This document shows positions 1 to 9,041 of a DNA stretch of 64,000 nucleotides, piece by piece. The position numbers were made by a program, and so were the translations under genes. The stretch is taken from the NCBI RefSeq assembly GCF_014236855.1, contig NZ_CP051261.1:1984001-2048000 (forward strand). Reading direction: 5' to 3'. The notes under the pieces were generated by a model that worked only from the letters and a program-made list of their open reading frames with translations, did not search any database and was not told the DNA's origin. The first letter of the stretch is position 1. Each line of letters begins with the position of its first letter. This DNA is from Xanthomonas sp. SI (GTDB lineage Bacteria > Pseudomonadota > Gammaproteobacteria > Xanthomonadales > Xanthomonadaceae).

Positions 1-789
1 GCGGCGCATCCGGATGGCGCCTGGAGCGCGCGCGAGGCGGTCTGGCACTTCAGCGTCGCCCCGCTGTGGTGGCAACGCGGCAGCGTGCAAGCCGCTGCCG
101 CGCTGGCGTTGCTGCTCGCGCTGGTGGCCCTGTACCGCTACCTGATCGCCCGCTACAAGCGGCGCAATCTGCGCCTGGAGCGGCTGGTCAAGCAGCGCAC
201 CGGCGCCCTGCAACTGCAGACCGAGCGGCTGCTGCGTGCCGACGCCGACAAGAGCCAGCTGCTGGCCGAACTGCAGGACCAGGCCGATGCATTCGAGCGC
301 CAGGCCCACGAGGACGCGCTGACCGGGCTGCCGAACCGCCGCCATTTCGACGAAGTGCTGCTGCGCGAAATGCGCCGCGCGCAGCGTGGTGGCAGTCCGC
401 TGTGCCTGCTGGTGATCGACATCGACCGCTTCAAGCAGATCAACGACGGCTACTCGCACGCCACCGGCGATGCGGTGCTGCGCGAGGTCGGGCAACTGTT
501 GCTGAGCGCCTGCCGCGGCTCCGACCTGCCGGCGCGGCTGGGCGGCGAGGAATTCGTGGTGCTGCTCGGCGACACCCCGCTGGCCGACGCCGAGCGCATG
601 GCCGCGCGCCTGCGCGACCTGTTCCACGCGCGCCTGCAGTGGGCCGACGCCCCGGCGCTGCGGGTGACCTTCAGCGCCGGCCTGGTCGCGCTGAGCGGAG
701 AGGAAACGCCGAGCCAGCTGCTGCAGCGCGCGGACGTGGCGCTGTATCGGGCGAAGAGTGGGGGGCGGGATCGGGTGTGTGTGGGGTGA
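1..789 (+). CDS. Membrane-anchored diguanylate cyclase, C-terminal part (5' truncated)
   Basis: The reading frame is open from base 1, so the N-terminus lies outside the window. The visible part begins with the tail of a Y_Y_Y-type sensor domain (W-F-x-V-x-P-x-W-W pattern). A single transmembrane segment follows at about residues 29-46, then a charged coiled-coil linker, then a GGDEF domain. The catalytic motif is GGEEF (bases 541-555), and the RxxD inhibitory site sits five residues before it (RGSD). Catalysis and product feedback should therefore both be intact. Known relatives carry a periplasmic beta-propeller sensor, which would be upstream here. It should make cyclic di-GMP from GTP at the inner membrane. 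The ligand is unknown. Confidence 0.9.
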   Translation, partial: AAHPDGAWSAREAVWHFSVAPLWWQRGSVQAAAALALLLALVALYRYLIARYKRRNLRLERLVKQRTGALQLQTERLLRADADKSQLLAELQDQADAFERQAHEDALTGLPNRRHFDEVLLREMRRAQRGGSPLCLLVIDIDRFKQINDGYSHATGDAVLREVGQLLLSACRGSDLPARLGGEEFVVLLGDTPLADAERMAARLRDLFHARLQWADAPALRVTFSAGLVALSGEETPSQLLQRADVALYRAKSGGRDRVCVG

Positions 790-831
790 GTGCTTGGTGT
801 GTGCGGGGCGCGGGCTTGGCTTGAGAAACTG

Positions 832-1062
832 TCAGCGGCGACTGCCAAAATTCTCGAGTGCCAGATTGGAAAAAACAACGACCAGATAAATCTCCAGTGC
901 CATGATCGCCAGTGAGAACACGATATCCGCCAAAGCGTAGATGCGGCCTTCTGCGGCCCATCGCGCGTGGCGCTTCGCACGGTAGGAAGAGGAAAACAGA
1001 TACGCCCATCCACGCCACAGCCATGGATCGAGTCCGCCGAGTTCTCCGATGAAATCGAGCAT
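832..1062 (-). CDS. Small hypothetical membrane protein (76 aa)
   Basis: This short frame encodes a protein with a Trp/Arg-rich N-terminal half and one clear hydrophobic segment near residues 46-66, followed by a short polar tail. I do not recognise the family. The ATG has no strong ribosome-binding site. It lies just downstream of the Imm1-like gene on the same strand and may be cotranscribed with it. A helper or immunity-associated role is only a guess. Coding potential is plausible because the amino-acid composition is not the Arg/Ala-rich type expected of a shadow frame in this G+C-rich DNA. Confidence 0.5.
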   Translation of the reverse strand: MLDFIGELGGLDPWLWRGWAYLFSSSYRAKRHARWAAEGRIYALADIVFSLAIMALEIYLVVVFSNLALENFGSRR

Positions 1063-1146
1063 CGATCAATTCTGGTTGGGTCTGAGCGTGACCATGCCCA
1101 TGGCCGCGCAAAGGCCAGGCATTCGAATCGGCCAGGTCAGAATTGT

Positions 1147-1485
1147 TTAGGTGATAGGGCCGGGCAGGCTGCCATCGTCTGAGTCGTTATTCCAAGCGAT
1201 AAAGGGTGGCGGTAATCCTGTCGATTGGAAGTAATCGATGGCCCGCATGACATGCGCCAGTGGGAGTGTCCACGATGCCGGATAGAGATCCAATTGGCCG
1301 TTGCCAAGGATGAACTCAATCATCGCATCCTCAGGGCCGGAATAGTCCGGGTTGCGTGAGCTGAATCCAGCGTCTCCGGCTTCGCGCAGGTACATCAAGC
1401 AACCGACACCACCGTTTATGAGTGCGCAAAGCGACTGCCCACCTGCGGCCTGGTACCAAAGCTCTTGATGTTGATCCTGAGACAT
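1147..1485 (-). CDS. Imm1-family-like immunity protein (orphan)
   Basis: The product is about 112 aa. Its pattern resembles Imm1 immunity proteins: an early segment with LINGGVGCLMYL, a glycine/aspartate-rich stretch (SRNPDYSGPED), an LYPASWTLPL block, then YFQSTGLPPPFIAW near the C-terminus. Imm1 proteins neutralise toxin domains of contact-dependent or polymorphic toxin systems. No toxin gene is adjacent, so this is an orphan or a stray cassette. The start is uncertain: ATG at 1485 fits the family length, and ATG at 1509 is an alternative. Neither has a good Shine-Dalgarno sequence. Family assignment is from pattern memory, not a search. Confidence 0.6.
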   Translation of the reverse strand: MSQDQHQELWYQAAGGQSLCALINGGVGCLMYLREAGDAGFSSRNPDYSGPEDAMIEFILGNGQLDLYPASWTLPLAHVMRAIDYFQSTGLPPPFIAWNNDSDDGSLPGPIT

Positions 1486-1547
1486 TTTTATCTGACTATC
1501 TGCCTGCATCGAGCCGCGAGGCGGCTTTGCCCGAATGCACTCTTCAA

Positions 1548-1964
1548 TTATCCGCCCGCGCGGACTGCGGCAAGCAGGTCTGGGCTGGCGGCCACCCACA
1601 AGACGCTGTCATCCGCAAAGACGAGACGGCCATCCTTGTCGCGATTCAGGCTGACGATGAATTGGCCGTTGCGTGGCGGGTCGGAAGGCTGCTCCTGGAC
1701 GACGGCGAACGTAATCTTGCCTGGTCCGACGCCCTTGAATCCCTCGATGACGGTGGCCGTCACCTCGAACGTTTTGTATCCGACCCGCCCGGTCGTGAGG
1801 TCGCGAAATTCCTTGATGGTACGAGTGCCGTCAATGCGGACATGGGCCGTCACGGACGCGTGTTGCAGGAAGTAAAGGACGTTTCGACGCAGGAAATCGT
1901 CGGCATGCGCGCTGCCTGCCCAGAGCAGGGCGGCCATAATGATCAGTTGCCGGAACATTCCCAT
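1548..1964 (-). CDS. Hypothetical secreted protein with signal peptide
   Basis: The 138-aa product starts with a typical Sec signal peptide (MGMFRQLIIMAALLWAGSAHA, cleavage expected after AHA). A mixed beta-rich domain of about 115 residues follows, with no cysteine and no recognisable catalytic motif. I do not recognise the family. Two adjacent ATGs (1964 and 1958) are possible starts; the longer is given. It precedes the Imm1-like gene with a gap of about 60 bases and could share its transcript. It is probably periplasmic. Confidence 0.6.
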   Translation of the reverse strand: MGMFRQLIIMAALLWAGSAHADDFLRRNVLYFLQHASVTAHVRIDGTRTIKEFRDLTTGRVGYKTFEVTATVIEGFKGVGPGKITFAVVQEQPSDPPRNGQFIVSLNRDKDGRLVFADDSVLWVAASPDLLAAVRAGG

Positions 1965-2067
1965 AGCCAGCTGATACCTGAGTTGAGAGCCGCAAGGCGA
2001 AGCGGGCTTGGTGAAGCGTCGGCCCTCTGGCCGGCAATGCGGTGCGGCGGCGGTCGGTGCTAGGCCC

Positions 2068-2712
2068 TCAACCGATCTGCGGCGCCGGCCACGCATTGGC
2101 GATCTTGCAGAACAGGCGGGCGGTCTGCTCGGTGTCGTAGACCGCGCTGTGCGCGTCGGCAGCGTTCCAGTCGAAGCCGGCGGCCTGTACGGCGCGGGCC
2201 AGCACGGTCTGGCCGTAGGCGATGCCGGCCAGGGTCACGGTGTCGAACACGCTGAAAGGGTGGAACGGGTTGCGCTTGTGGCCGCAGCGGGCCACGGTGG
2301 CGTTGAGGAAATTCAGGTCGAAATGGGCGTTGTGGCCGACCAGGATCGCGCGCTGGCAACCGTACTTCTTCACCGCCGCGCGCACCGGCGCGAACACGTG
2401 GTCCAGCGCCTCGCGTTCGGGCTTGGCGAAGCGGAACGGGTGGTCGAGGATGATGCCGGTGACTTCCAGCGACTTCGGGTCGATGGCGGTGCCGGGCGCC
2501 GGCACCACATGCGCGCTGGCGGTGGCGCCGGGGTACAACTGGCCGGCCTCGTCCATCTCGATCGGGACCACGGCAATCTCCAGCAGCGCATGCCGGTTCC
2601 AGTCGAAGCCGCCGGTCTCCACGTCCACCACCACCGGCAGATAGCCGCGGAAACGCCGCGACATAGGGGTGGCGGCGAGGGGCTGGGACGGGCTTTCGAC
2701 GTGATCGTTCAT
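2068..2712 (-). CDS. rnt: Ribonuclease T
   Basis: The 214-aa protein is a DEDDh 3'-5' exonuclease. Acidic motif I is DVETGG (residues 30-35), motif II lies in [13 protein letters not shown], and motif III is [12 protein letters not shown] near residue 190, which contains the catalytic His and Asp. RNase T trims 3' ends of tRNA and other stable RNAs and removes the terminal AMP in tRNA CCA turnover. It acts as a homodimer in the cytoplasm. Length matches the family (about 210-220 aa). It is transcribed alone, followed by small hypothetical genes and preceded by a REP pair. Confidence 0.95.
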   Translation of the reverse strand: MNDHVESPSQPLAATPMSRRFRGYLPVVVDVETGGFDWNRHALLEIAVVPIEMDEAGQLYPGATASAHVVPAPGTAIDPKSLEVTGIILDHPFRFAKPEREALDHVFAPVRAAVKKYGCQRAILVGHNAHFDLNFLNATVARCGHKRNPFHPFSVFDTVTLAGIAYGQTVLARAVQAAGFDWNAADAHSAVYDTEQTARLFCKIANAWPAPQIG

Positions 2713-2891
2713 GCGTGCAGGGTAGCAGAGCGTGGCTAAACCTCCGCCGCGACAGGGCGCGCGCTGGCTTGGCGAAGACGGATCGGGTCAGGCGCGCGCC
2801 TTCGACACAGGCGCCGCGGCACGCGGCGAGACGAATTTCTGCAGATCGGTGACGCGACGTCAGATCGAGGGTTCGCTGTCGGCGGAGTGTT

Positions 2892-2956
2892 GTGGGAGCA
2901 ACTTCAGTCGCGACGGGCGTTCCCATAGGGCCTGTCGCGGCTGAAGCCGCTCCTAC
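2892..2956. repeat. Inverted pair of GTAG/GTGG-type REP palindromes
   Basis: Two REP units face each other across a short spacer: a variant starting GTGGGAGCAACTTCAGTCGC at 2892, and the reverse complement of GTAGGAGCGGCTTCAGCCGC ending at 2956. The left unit has one stem mismatch. The 300-base gap between rnt and the hvf operon otherwise shows no gene. The pair lies just downstream of hvfC and may act as a transcript 3'-end stabiliser or terminator. Confidence 0.85.
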
Positions 2957-3012
2957 AGTGGCATGGCCGGTGGATCGAAATGCCGCCGTGCTTGGTTATC
3001 GCGTTGCGCGCC

Positions 3013-3759
3013 TCAAGCCGACAGGCGGGTGCCGAGCACGCTGCCCTGCTGGCGCATGCGCTCGAGCAGCGCGGCACCGTCGTGCAGTAGCGCGTCCGGG
3101 TCCTGGCCGTGCTCGGCGGCCAGGCGCTGCAGCAGCGCGCGTCCGCTGTGCGCGCCGACGTGCAGCCGCTCCACCAGCGCATACGCCAGCGGCGCCAGTT
3201 CGGCGAAGCGCGCCTGGCCGTCGGCGTCGCGCCGTGCCAGCAGGCAGGTTGCCTGCGCCGGCGCTTCACCCGGTTGCCAGGCCGGGCCGATGCGCTGCAC
3301 CGGCCAGCGATAGCGCAGCAGGCGCAGCCAGGGCGAGAGCTGCGCAATGCCGTCGAGCAGGTCGCCGTGCGGATCGTGCCGCGGCAGTGGCGCAGTGTCG
3401 ATCTGCACCTCCAGTTCGACCGTTTCGTAGTGCGCCAGTTCCGCCAGCCATGGCCGTTGCGGATCCTCGCCGCGTTGCTGCAGAAAGCGTACGAACTCGC
3501 CGCCGATGCGCGGGAACAGCGGCGTGCGTGCGCGATGCTCGGCGCAAAAGGCGCGCAGCAGTGCCTGCCATGCGTCCTCGCCAAGGGTGGCGCGCAGCAC
3601 CGGGAAGTGCGAGGCGAGCAGTTGCGTGATGTTGTCGAAGAACAGCGCGCGATACACCGCCAGCCGCCGCGGCTCGATGTCCGGCGGCGGGGCGTGCCGC
3701 TGCGGATCGCGCAGGTGCAGGGCCAACGCGAACTGCTGCGCGTGCAGGGAGTCAGCCAT
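3013..3759 (-). CDS. hvfC: HvfC/BufC-like DUF2063 protein, MNIO partner
   Basis: The 248-aa protein carries the DUF2063 domain in its N-terminal half ([21 protein letters not shown] pattern near residues 30-50). A less conserved C-terminal domain follows. DUF2063 proteins are the usual partners of DUF692/MNIO enzymes in hvf/buf operons and are thought to present the precursor peptide to the enzyme. The ATG at 3759 overlaps the end of hvfB by 8 bases, which indicates translational coupling. It ends the operon; no DoxX-type gene follows. Symbol assigned by homology and synteny. Confidence 0.85.
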   Translation of the reverse strand: MADSLHAQQFALALHLRDPQRHAPPPDIEPRRLAVYRALFFDNITQLLASHFPVLRATLGEDAWQALLRAFCAEHRARTPLFPRIGGEFVRFLQQRGEDPQRPWLAELAHYETVELEVQIDTAPLPRHDPHGDLLDGIAQLSPWLRLLRYRWPVQRIGPAWQPGEAPAQATCLLARRDADGQARFAELAPLAYALVERLHVGAHSGRALLQRLAAEHGQDPDALLHDGAALLERMRQQGSVLGTRLSA

Positions 3760-4627
3760 GCGCCACATGCGCTGCTTGCATCGACATGGCCTGCGCTTGT
3801 GCGTCGCGGATGCGCTGCACCTCGTGCAGCAGATCGGACAGCGGCGGGAACTGGCTGTCGCGCTCCAGCAGGGTCGGGCGCACTCCGTGCAGGCGGTAGG
3901 CGGCGTCGAGCAGATCCCACACGTCCGCAGCCACCGCTGCGCCGTGGGTGTCGATCTTCAACGCGCTGGCGGCGTCGTCGCGATGCCCGGCGATGTGGTA
4001 CGAGGCGATGCGCGCGCTCGGCATCGCGGCGAGGAAGGCGAGGGCGTCGTAGCCATGGTTGGCGGCGTTGACGCAGACGTTGTTGACGTCGAGCAGCAGG
4101 TCGCAGTCGGCTTCGGCCAGCACCGCCGCAACGAACTCGGCTTCGCTTAACGCCTGGCCGGGCGCGGCGTAGTAGGACACGTTCTCCACCGCGATGCGCC
4201 GACCCAGCGCGTCCTGCGCCTGGGCGATGCGCGCGCTGGCATGGCGCACCGCTTCGTCGGTGAACGGCAGCGGCAGCAGTTCGTAGAGCTGGCCGTCGTC
4301 GGCGCTGTAGCTCAGGTGTTCGCTGTACAAGGCGACACGGTGCCGATCCAGGAATTGCCGGGTCTGCCGGAGCAGGTCCGCGTCCAGCGGCGCGATGCCG
4401 CCGAGCGACAGCGACAGGCCATGGCAGCTCAGCGGGTGGCGCGCGGCCAGCGTGTCCAGCATCGCGCCCAGGCGGCCGCCGACGCCGATCCAGTTGTCCG
4501 GCGCGCACTCGAGAAAATCGAATGCGGTTGGCGCTGCCTGCAGCAGCTCCGGCAGCAGGCCGCGGCGCAGGCCGAGTCCGGCGCTGGCCGCGTCCGGCCT
4601 GCGCAGGACGGAATCAGCCGCCGCCAC
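3752..4627 (-). CDS. hvfB: HvfB/BufB-like MNIO-family (DUF692) peptide-modifying enzyme
   Basis: This is a predicted multinuclear non-heme iron-dependent oxidase with a TIM-barrel fold. Metal-ligand motifs of the family are visible in order: [50 protein letters not shown] and [10 protein letters not shown]. Such enzymes modify cysteines in HvfA/BufA precursor peptides. I place the start at GTG 4627, not at an upstream ATG, because a GAAGG ribosome-binding site lies 8 bases before it and the resulting 291 aa fits the family. The start lies inside the end of hvfA (14-base overlap). The ATG-initiated 372-residue frame reads through hvfA in another frame and is unlikely to be real. Confidence 0.9.
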   Translation of the reverse strand: MAAADSVLRRPDAASAGLGLRRGLLPELLQAAPTAFDFLECAPDNWIGVGGRLGAMLDTLAARHPLSCHGLSLSLGGIAPLDADLLRQTRQFLDRHRVALYSEHLSYSADDGQLYELLPLPFTDEAVRHASARIAQAQDALGRRIAVENVSYYAAPGQALSEAEFVAAVLAEADCDLLLDVNNVCVNAANHGYDALAFLAAMPSARIASYHIAGHRDDAASALKIDTHGAAVAADVWDLLDAAYRLHGVRPTLLERDSQFPPLSDLLHEVQRIRDAQAQAMSMQAAHVAHG

Positions 4628-4976
4628 CGCACTTGCCTTCGCCGCACTTGCCTTCGGCCATCGCCTTGTCGTCGTGCTGGGCCGGGGCGGTGGCGGACTT
4701 GTCCGGCTTGGCCTTGGCGGCTTGCTGCGCATGCGCACCGCAAGTGCCCTCGGCGGCCTTGTCGGTGCCGGCGGCATCCGCGGACTTGGACTTGGAGGTG
4801 GGCTGCGCCGGCACGGCGGTCGCTGCCTTATCGGCGCTCGGCGGCGCCGCGGCCTGGGCGCCGAGCGCATAGCCCTGGGCCAGGTCGGTCATCGCCAGGG
4901 CGGAGGCGGACAGGCCCAGGCCGCCGAGCAGGACGGCGCCGGCGAGGGCGGTGGACGGACGCGAGGGGATGGACAT
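4614..4976 (-). CDS. hvfA: HvfA-like secreted EGKCG precursor peptide
   Basis: The 120-aa protein has a Sec-type signal peptide of about 28 residues (cleavage expected around SASALA), an Ala/Lys-rich low-complexity middle, and C-terminal cysteine motifs. EGTCG is at 76-80, EGKCG at 108-112 and again at 113-117, ending in a glycine run. This layout matches HvfA low-complexity proteins, substrates of MNIO enzymes and linked to copper handling. AGGAG lies 7 bases before the ATG. Processing and metal binding of this copy are inferred. The only cysteines are the three in these motifs. Confidence 0.88.
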   Translation of the reverse strand: MSIPSRPSTALAGAVLLGGLGLSASALAMTDLAQGYALGAQAAAPPSADKAATAVPAQPTSKSKSADAAGTDKAAEGTCGAHAQQAAKAKPDKSATAPAQHDDKAMAEGKCGEGKCGGGG

Positions 4977-5087
4977 GCGGACTCTCCTGGCAGACGGACG
5001 TGGTGCCGGCGTCGCCACGCTGGCCGTGTCCGCCAAGCGTACCCGCTGGCGCAGTCCGCCGCATGCGGCGCTGCGCCGTGCGCAACG

Positions 5088-5115
5088 AAAAAGCCCCGCC
5101 GAAGCGGGGCCTTCC
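5088..5115 (-). terminator. Rho-independent terminator
   Basis: On the minus strand the sequence reads GCCCCGC-TTCG-GCGGGGC followed by a run of T (bases 5095-5091 on the plus strand are A). The tetraloop and U tract make a strong intrinsic terminator. It separates the phoU end of the pst operon from hvfA, so hvfABC should have its own promoter between about 4977 and 5087. Confidence 0.85.
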
Positions 5116-5331
5116 GATCGCGCCATGCGCCTCAGCCTCAGTGGCTGTTGGCGATGACGCTGCTGATCACGCCGGTGGCGACCTGTCGGGCGGTCGATGG
5201 GGAACGGCTCCACGCGTTCCCACACGCTAGGCGCCAGCCGGTGAATAGGCGTTTCCTGGCGATTCCATCATTTGCACGCGTCGCTATGTGTCGCCAAGTA
5301 TCGATCGCGTCGGAGCCGCTTGAATCCAGAC

Positions 5332-6042
5332 TCAGATGCCCGAGGTGCTGCTGGTTTCGTCGCGCTTGTCGCGCGGCGGCAGCGGCTGGTCGCCATGCAC
5401 CAGGAACCACACGTTCTCGGCGATGTTGGTGGCGTGGTCGCCGATCCGCTCCAGGTTCTTGGCCATGAACAGCAGATGCGTGCACGGGGTGATGTTGCGC
5501 GGATCCTCCATCATGTAGGTCAGCAGTTCGCGGAACAGCGCGGTGTACTGCGCGTCCAGCAGCGCATCGCCCTGGCGGACCCGCAGCGCGGCGTCGGCGT
5601 CGTTGCTCCGGTAGGCGAGCAGCGCTTCGCGGACCTGCTGCGCGGCGAGCTTGCCGAGCTGGCGCAGGCCCAGGGTCTGCGGCATCGGCGGCGAGGTGTT
5701 CAGCGCGATCGAGCGCTTGGCCACGTTCGCCGCGTAGTCGCCGATGCGTTCGATGTCGGCCGGGATGCGCAGGCCGGCGAGGATCTCGCGCAGGTCGCGC
5801 GCCATCGGTCCACGCAGCGCCAGCCGCATCACGTCGCTGCTGATCGCATGCTCGAGCGCGTCGATCGCCTCGTCGTTGACCACGATGCGCAGCGCGGCGT
5901 TGTCGTCGCGGCGTTCGACCACGTCCAGGGCCGCTTCCAGCTGCGCCACTGCGGTCTCGCCCATGCGCACGATCTCCGCGGCGATGCGGTGCTGTTCTTC
6001 GTCGTAGCTCTTCACGATGTGCTCGTTCGGCTGGGTGTTCAT
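5332..6042 (-). CDS. phoU: Phosphate signalling protein PhoU
   Basis: The 236-aa, all-helical protein shows the two tandem PhoU repeats (for example EEQHRIAAEIVRMGETAVAQ near residue 15 and a second copy near residue 120) with the DRIGD-like motif RIGDYAANVA and its second-copy equivalent RIGDHATNIAENV. PhoU couples the Pst transporter to the PhoR-PhoB two-component system and represses the Pho regulon when phosphate is plentiful. It is the last gene of the pst cluster, 70 bases after pstB. Confidence 0.96.
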   Translation of the reverse strand: MNTQPNEHIVKSYDEEQHRIAAEIVRMGETAVAQLEAALDVVERRDDNAALRIVVNDEAIDALEHAISSDVMRLALRGPMARDLREILAGLRIPADIERIGDYAANVAKRSIALNTSPPMPQTLGLRQLGKLAAQQVREALLAYRSNDADAALRVRQGDALLDAQYTALFRELLTYMMEDPRNITPCTHLLFMAKNLERIGDHATNIAENVWFLVHGDQPLPPRDKRDETSSTSGI

Positions 6043-6112
6043 GTCGTAGGTCCGTTGGATTCGTTAGTGTCGCCGCGGCCGTCCTGGCGTCGCGGGGCTG
6101 GCGTCGGGCGTC

Positions 6113-6952
<840 letters not shown>

Positions 6953-6959
6953 AGGGGAA

Positions 6960-7826
6960 TCAATCGTTGGAAGTCTTGTAGCGGCGCAGCAGGCCGCGCG
7001 CGCCGAGGCTGACCAGCAGCACGAACACGGTGAGCACCAGCGCGCCGGACCAGGCCAGCTGCTGCCAGCTGGGGTAGGGGCTGCCGGCGAAGGAGTTCAT
7101 CACCACCGGCACGCTCGCCATCGGCTGCATCACGTTGTTGTTCCAGTACTGGTTGCCGAAGGCGGTGAACAGCAGCGGCGCGGTCTCGCCGCTGATCCGC
7201 GCCAGCGCCAGCAGCACGCCGGTGACGATGCCGGCCGAGGCGCTGCGGTACAGCACCTGCACCGTCACCTTCCACTGCGGGATACCCAGCGACAGCGCCG
7301 CTTCGCGCATCTGCGAAGGCACCAGGCGCAGCATTTCGTCGGTGGTGCGCACCACCACCGGCAGCACGATGAAGGCCAGCGACAGCGCGCCGGCCATCGC
7401 CGAGAAGCGCCCGCCGGTCTGCATCACGTACAGCGTGTACACGAACAGGCCGAGCACGATCGACGGCGCCGACAGCAGGATGTCGTTGACGAAGCGCACC
7501 ACCTGGCCGGTCTTGCGCGCATTGCCGTATTCGGCCAGCCAGGTGCCGGCGGCCACGCCCAGCGGGGTGCCGATCAGCAGCGCCAGGCCGCACATCACCG
7601 CGCTGCCGAAGAACGCGTTGGCCAGGCCGCCTTCTTCGCCCGGCGGTGGGGTCATGCGGGTGAACAGGTCGATGTTGATGCCGGCGATGCCCTTGGACAG
7701 CAGGGTCCACAGGATCCAGCCCAGGAACGCCAGCCCGAACAGCGCGGTGCAACAGGACAGCAGCAGCGCGAACACGTTGACCACGCGGCGGCGGTTGTAC
7801 AGGCGGTCGGCGATGTCGGCGGCCAT
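6960..7826 (-). CDS. pstA: Phosphate ABC transporter permease PstA
   Basis: The 288-aa membrane protein has six predicted helices and the BPD_transp_1 signature ([18 protein letters not shown]) that contacts PstB. It forms the channel with PstC. Its ATG is immediately adjacent to the TAA stop of pstC with no intergenic base, so translation is likely coupled. Length matches the family. Confidence 0.96.
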   Translation of the reverse strand: MAADIADRLYNRRRVVNVFALLLSCCTALFGLAFLGWILWTLLSKGIAGINIDLFTRMTPPPGEEGGLANAFFGSAVMCGLALLIGTPLGVAAGTWLAEYGNARKTGQVVRFVNDILLSAPSIVLGLFVYTLYVMQTGGRFSAMAGALSLAFIVLPVVVRTTDEMLRLVPSQMREAALSLGIPQWKVTVQVLYRSASAGIVTGVLLALARISGETAPLLFTAFGNQYWNNNVMQPMASVPVVMNSFAGSPYPSWQQLAWSGALVLTVFVLLVSLGARGLLRRYKTSND

Positions 7827-8801
7827 TTAGTTGCCCTCCCGGCGCGACAGTTGCTGCAGCATCAGGCGGGCGATCGCCAGCACCACGAAGGTCACGATGA
7901 ACAGCACGAAGCCCAGCAGCAGCAGCGCCGAGCGGTAGGTCTCGGTGGCCTCGCCGAAGTCGTTGGCGATCAGTGCGGCGATGGTGGTGCCCGGCTCCAG
8001 CAGCGACGGCGACAGCCGCACCGTGTTGCCGACCACGAACGCCACCGCCATGGTCTCGCCGAGCGCGCGGCCCAGGCCCAGGAAGATGCCGCCGATCACC
8101 GCCGAGCGGGTGTAGGGCAGCACGATGTCCCAGCTCACTTCCCACTTGGTCGAGCCCAGCGCGTAGGCCGATTCCTTCAGGCGCGTCGGCACGGTCAGGA
8201 ACACCTCGCGCATCACCGAGGAGATGAACGGGATCACCATGATCGCCAGCACGAAGCCGGCGGTGAGCAGGCCGATGCCCAGCGGCGGGCCCTGGAACAT
8301 CGGGCCGATCACCGGCAGCGTGCCGATGTGGTCGTTGAGCCACGGCGTGCCGTATTCGGTCATCACCGGTACCAGCACGAACAGGCCCCACATGCCGTAG
8401 ATGATCGACGGGATGCCGGCCAGCAGCTCGATGGCGGTACCGATCGGGCCGCGCAGCCAGCGCGGCGACACTTCGGTCAGGAAGAAGGCGATGCCGTAGC
8501 TCACCGGGACCGCGATCAGCATCGCGATCATGGCGGTGACCAGGGTGCCGTAGATCGGCGCCAGCGCGCCGTACTTGTTCTCGACCGGATTCCATTCGCT
8601 GGAGTAGAAGAAGCTCAGGCCCTGCATCTGCAAGGCATGGCGGCCGCCCCACAGCATCGACAGTGCCGCGCTGGCCAGGGCGATGAGGACGAAGACGACG
8701 GTGGCGGTGAGCGTCCAGCGGAACAGACGGTCGGCACGGGCGTCGCGCAGGTCGCGTCCGCTGGGCGCCGATATCGCTTCGGGAATGACAGTGGCGTTCA
8801 T
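7827..8801 (-). CDS. pstC: Phosphate ABC transporter permease PstC
   Basis: The 324-aa protein has the permease EAA loop (KESAYALGSTKWEVSWDIV) and six or more hydrophobic helices. The start at 8801 (MNATVIPEAIS) is chosen because the extra upstream residues of the open frame derive from an intergenic repeat and look non-coding. It pairs with PstA. A 240-base gap separates it from pstS, longer than the other spacings in the operon. Confidence 0.95.
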   Translation of the reverse strand: MNATVIPEAISAPSGRDLRDARADRLFRWTLTATVVFVLIALASAALSMLWGGRHALQMQGLSFFYSSEWNPVENKYGALAPIYGTLVTAMIAMLIAVPVSYGIAFFLTEVSPRWLRGPIGTAIELLAGIPSIIYGMWGLFVLVPVMTEYGTPWLNDHIGTLPVIGPMFQGPPLGIGLLTAGFVLAIMVIPFISSVMREVFLTVPTRLKESAYALGSTKWEVSWDIVLPYTRSAVIGGIFLGLGRALGETMAVAFVVGNTVRLSPSLLEPGTTIAALIANDFGEATETYRSALLLLGFVLFIVTFVVLAIARLMLQQLSRREGN

Positions 8802-8888
8802 GGGCTCGGTGTTTGCCGGAGCGCGCGGTGGCGCGATCCGATCGTTGCCGCGGCGGCGGTGGCCGCGCGCGGTGGGTGGCTGCGTCGC

Positions 8889-9029
8889 TCCCGCGCAGGC
8901 GGGAACCCGAAAGTCCGGAATACGTCGTACCGATGCGGCGCCCGGCGCTGCCTGCAGCGACGCCGAGCGGGAGTCACGTGCGCGGCGCGTCCTGCCGCCG
9001 CGCACCTGCTTCCGCCGGCGAGGGCGGAA
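8889..9029. repeat. Intercistronic palindromes between pstS1 and pstC
   Basis: Two short stem-loops occupy the pstS1-pstC gap: TCCCGC-GCAG-GCGGGA at 8889-8904, and TTCCGCC-GGCGA-GGGCGGAA at 9011-9029. The second lies 13 bases beyond the pstS1 stop. Such palindromes commonly protect the 3' end of the binding-protein message, allowing more PstS than permease to be made. There is no T tract, so termination is unlikely to be complete. Confidence 0.6.
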
Positions 9030-9041
9030 GCGGGGTGGCGC

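Noticed and set aside
4628..4870. The ATG-initiated 372-residue version of HvfB
   Set aside because: The extra residues are Arg/Pro/Ser-rich and read the hvfA gene in another frame; GTG 4627 has a good ribosome-binding site.
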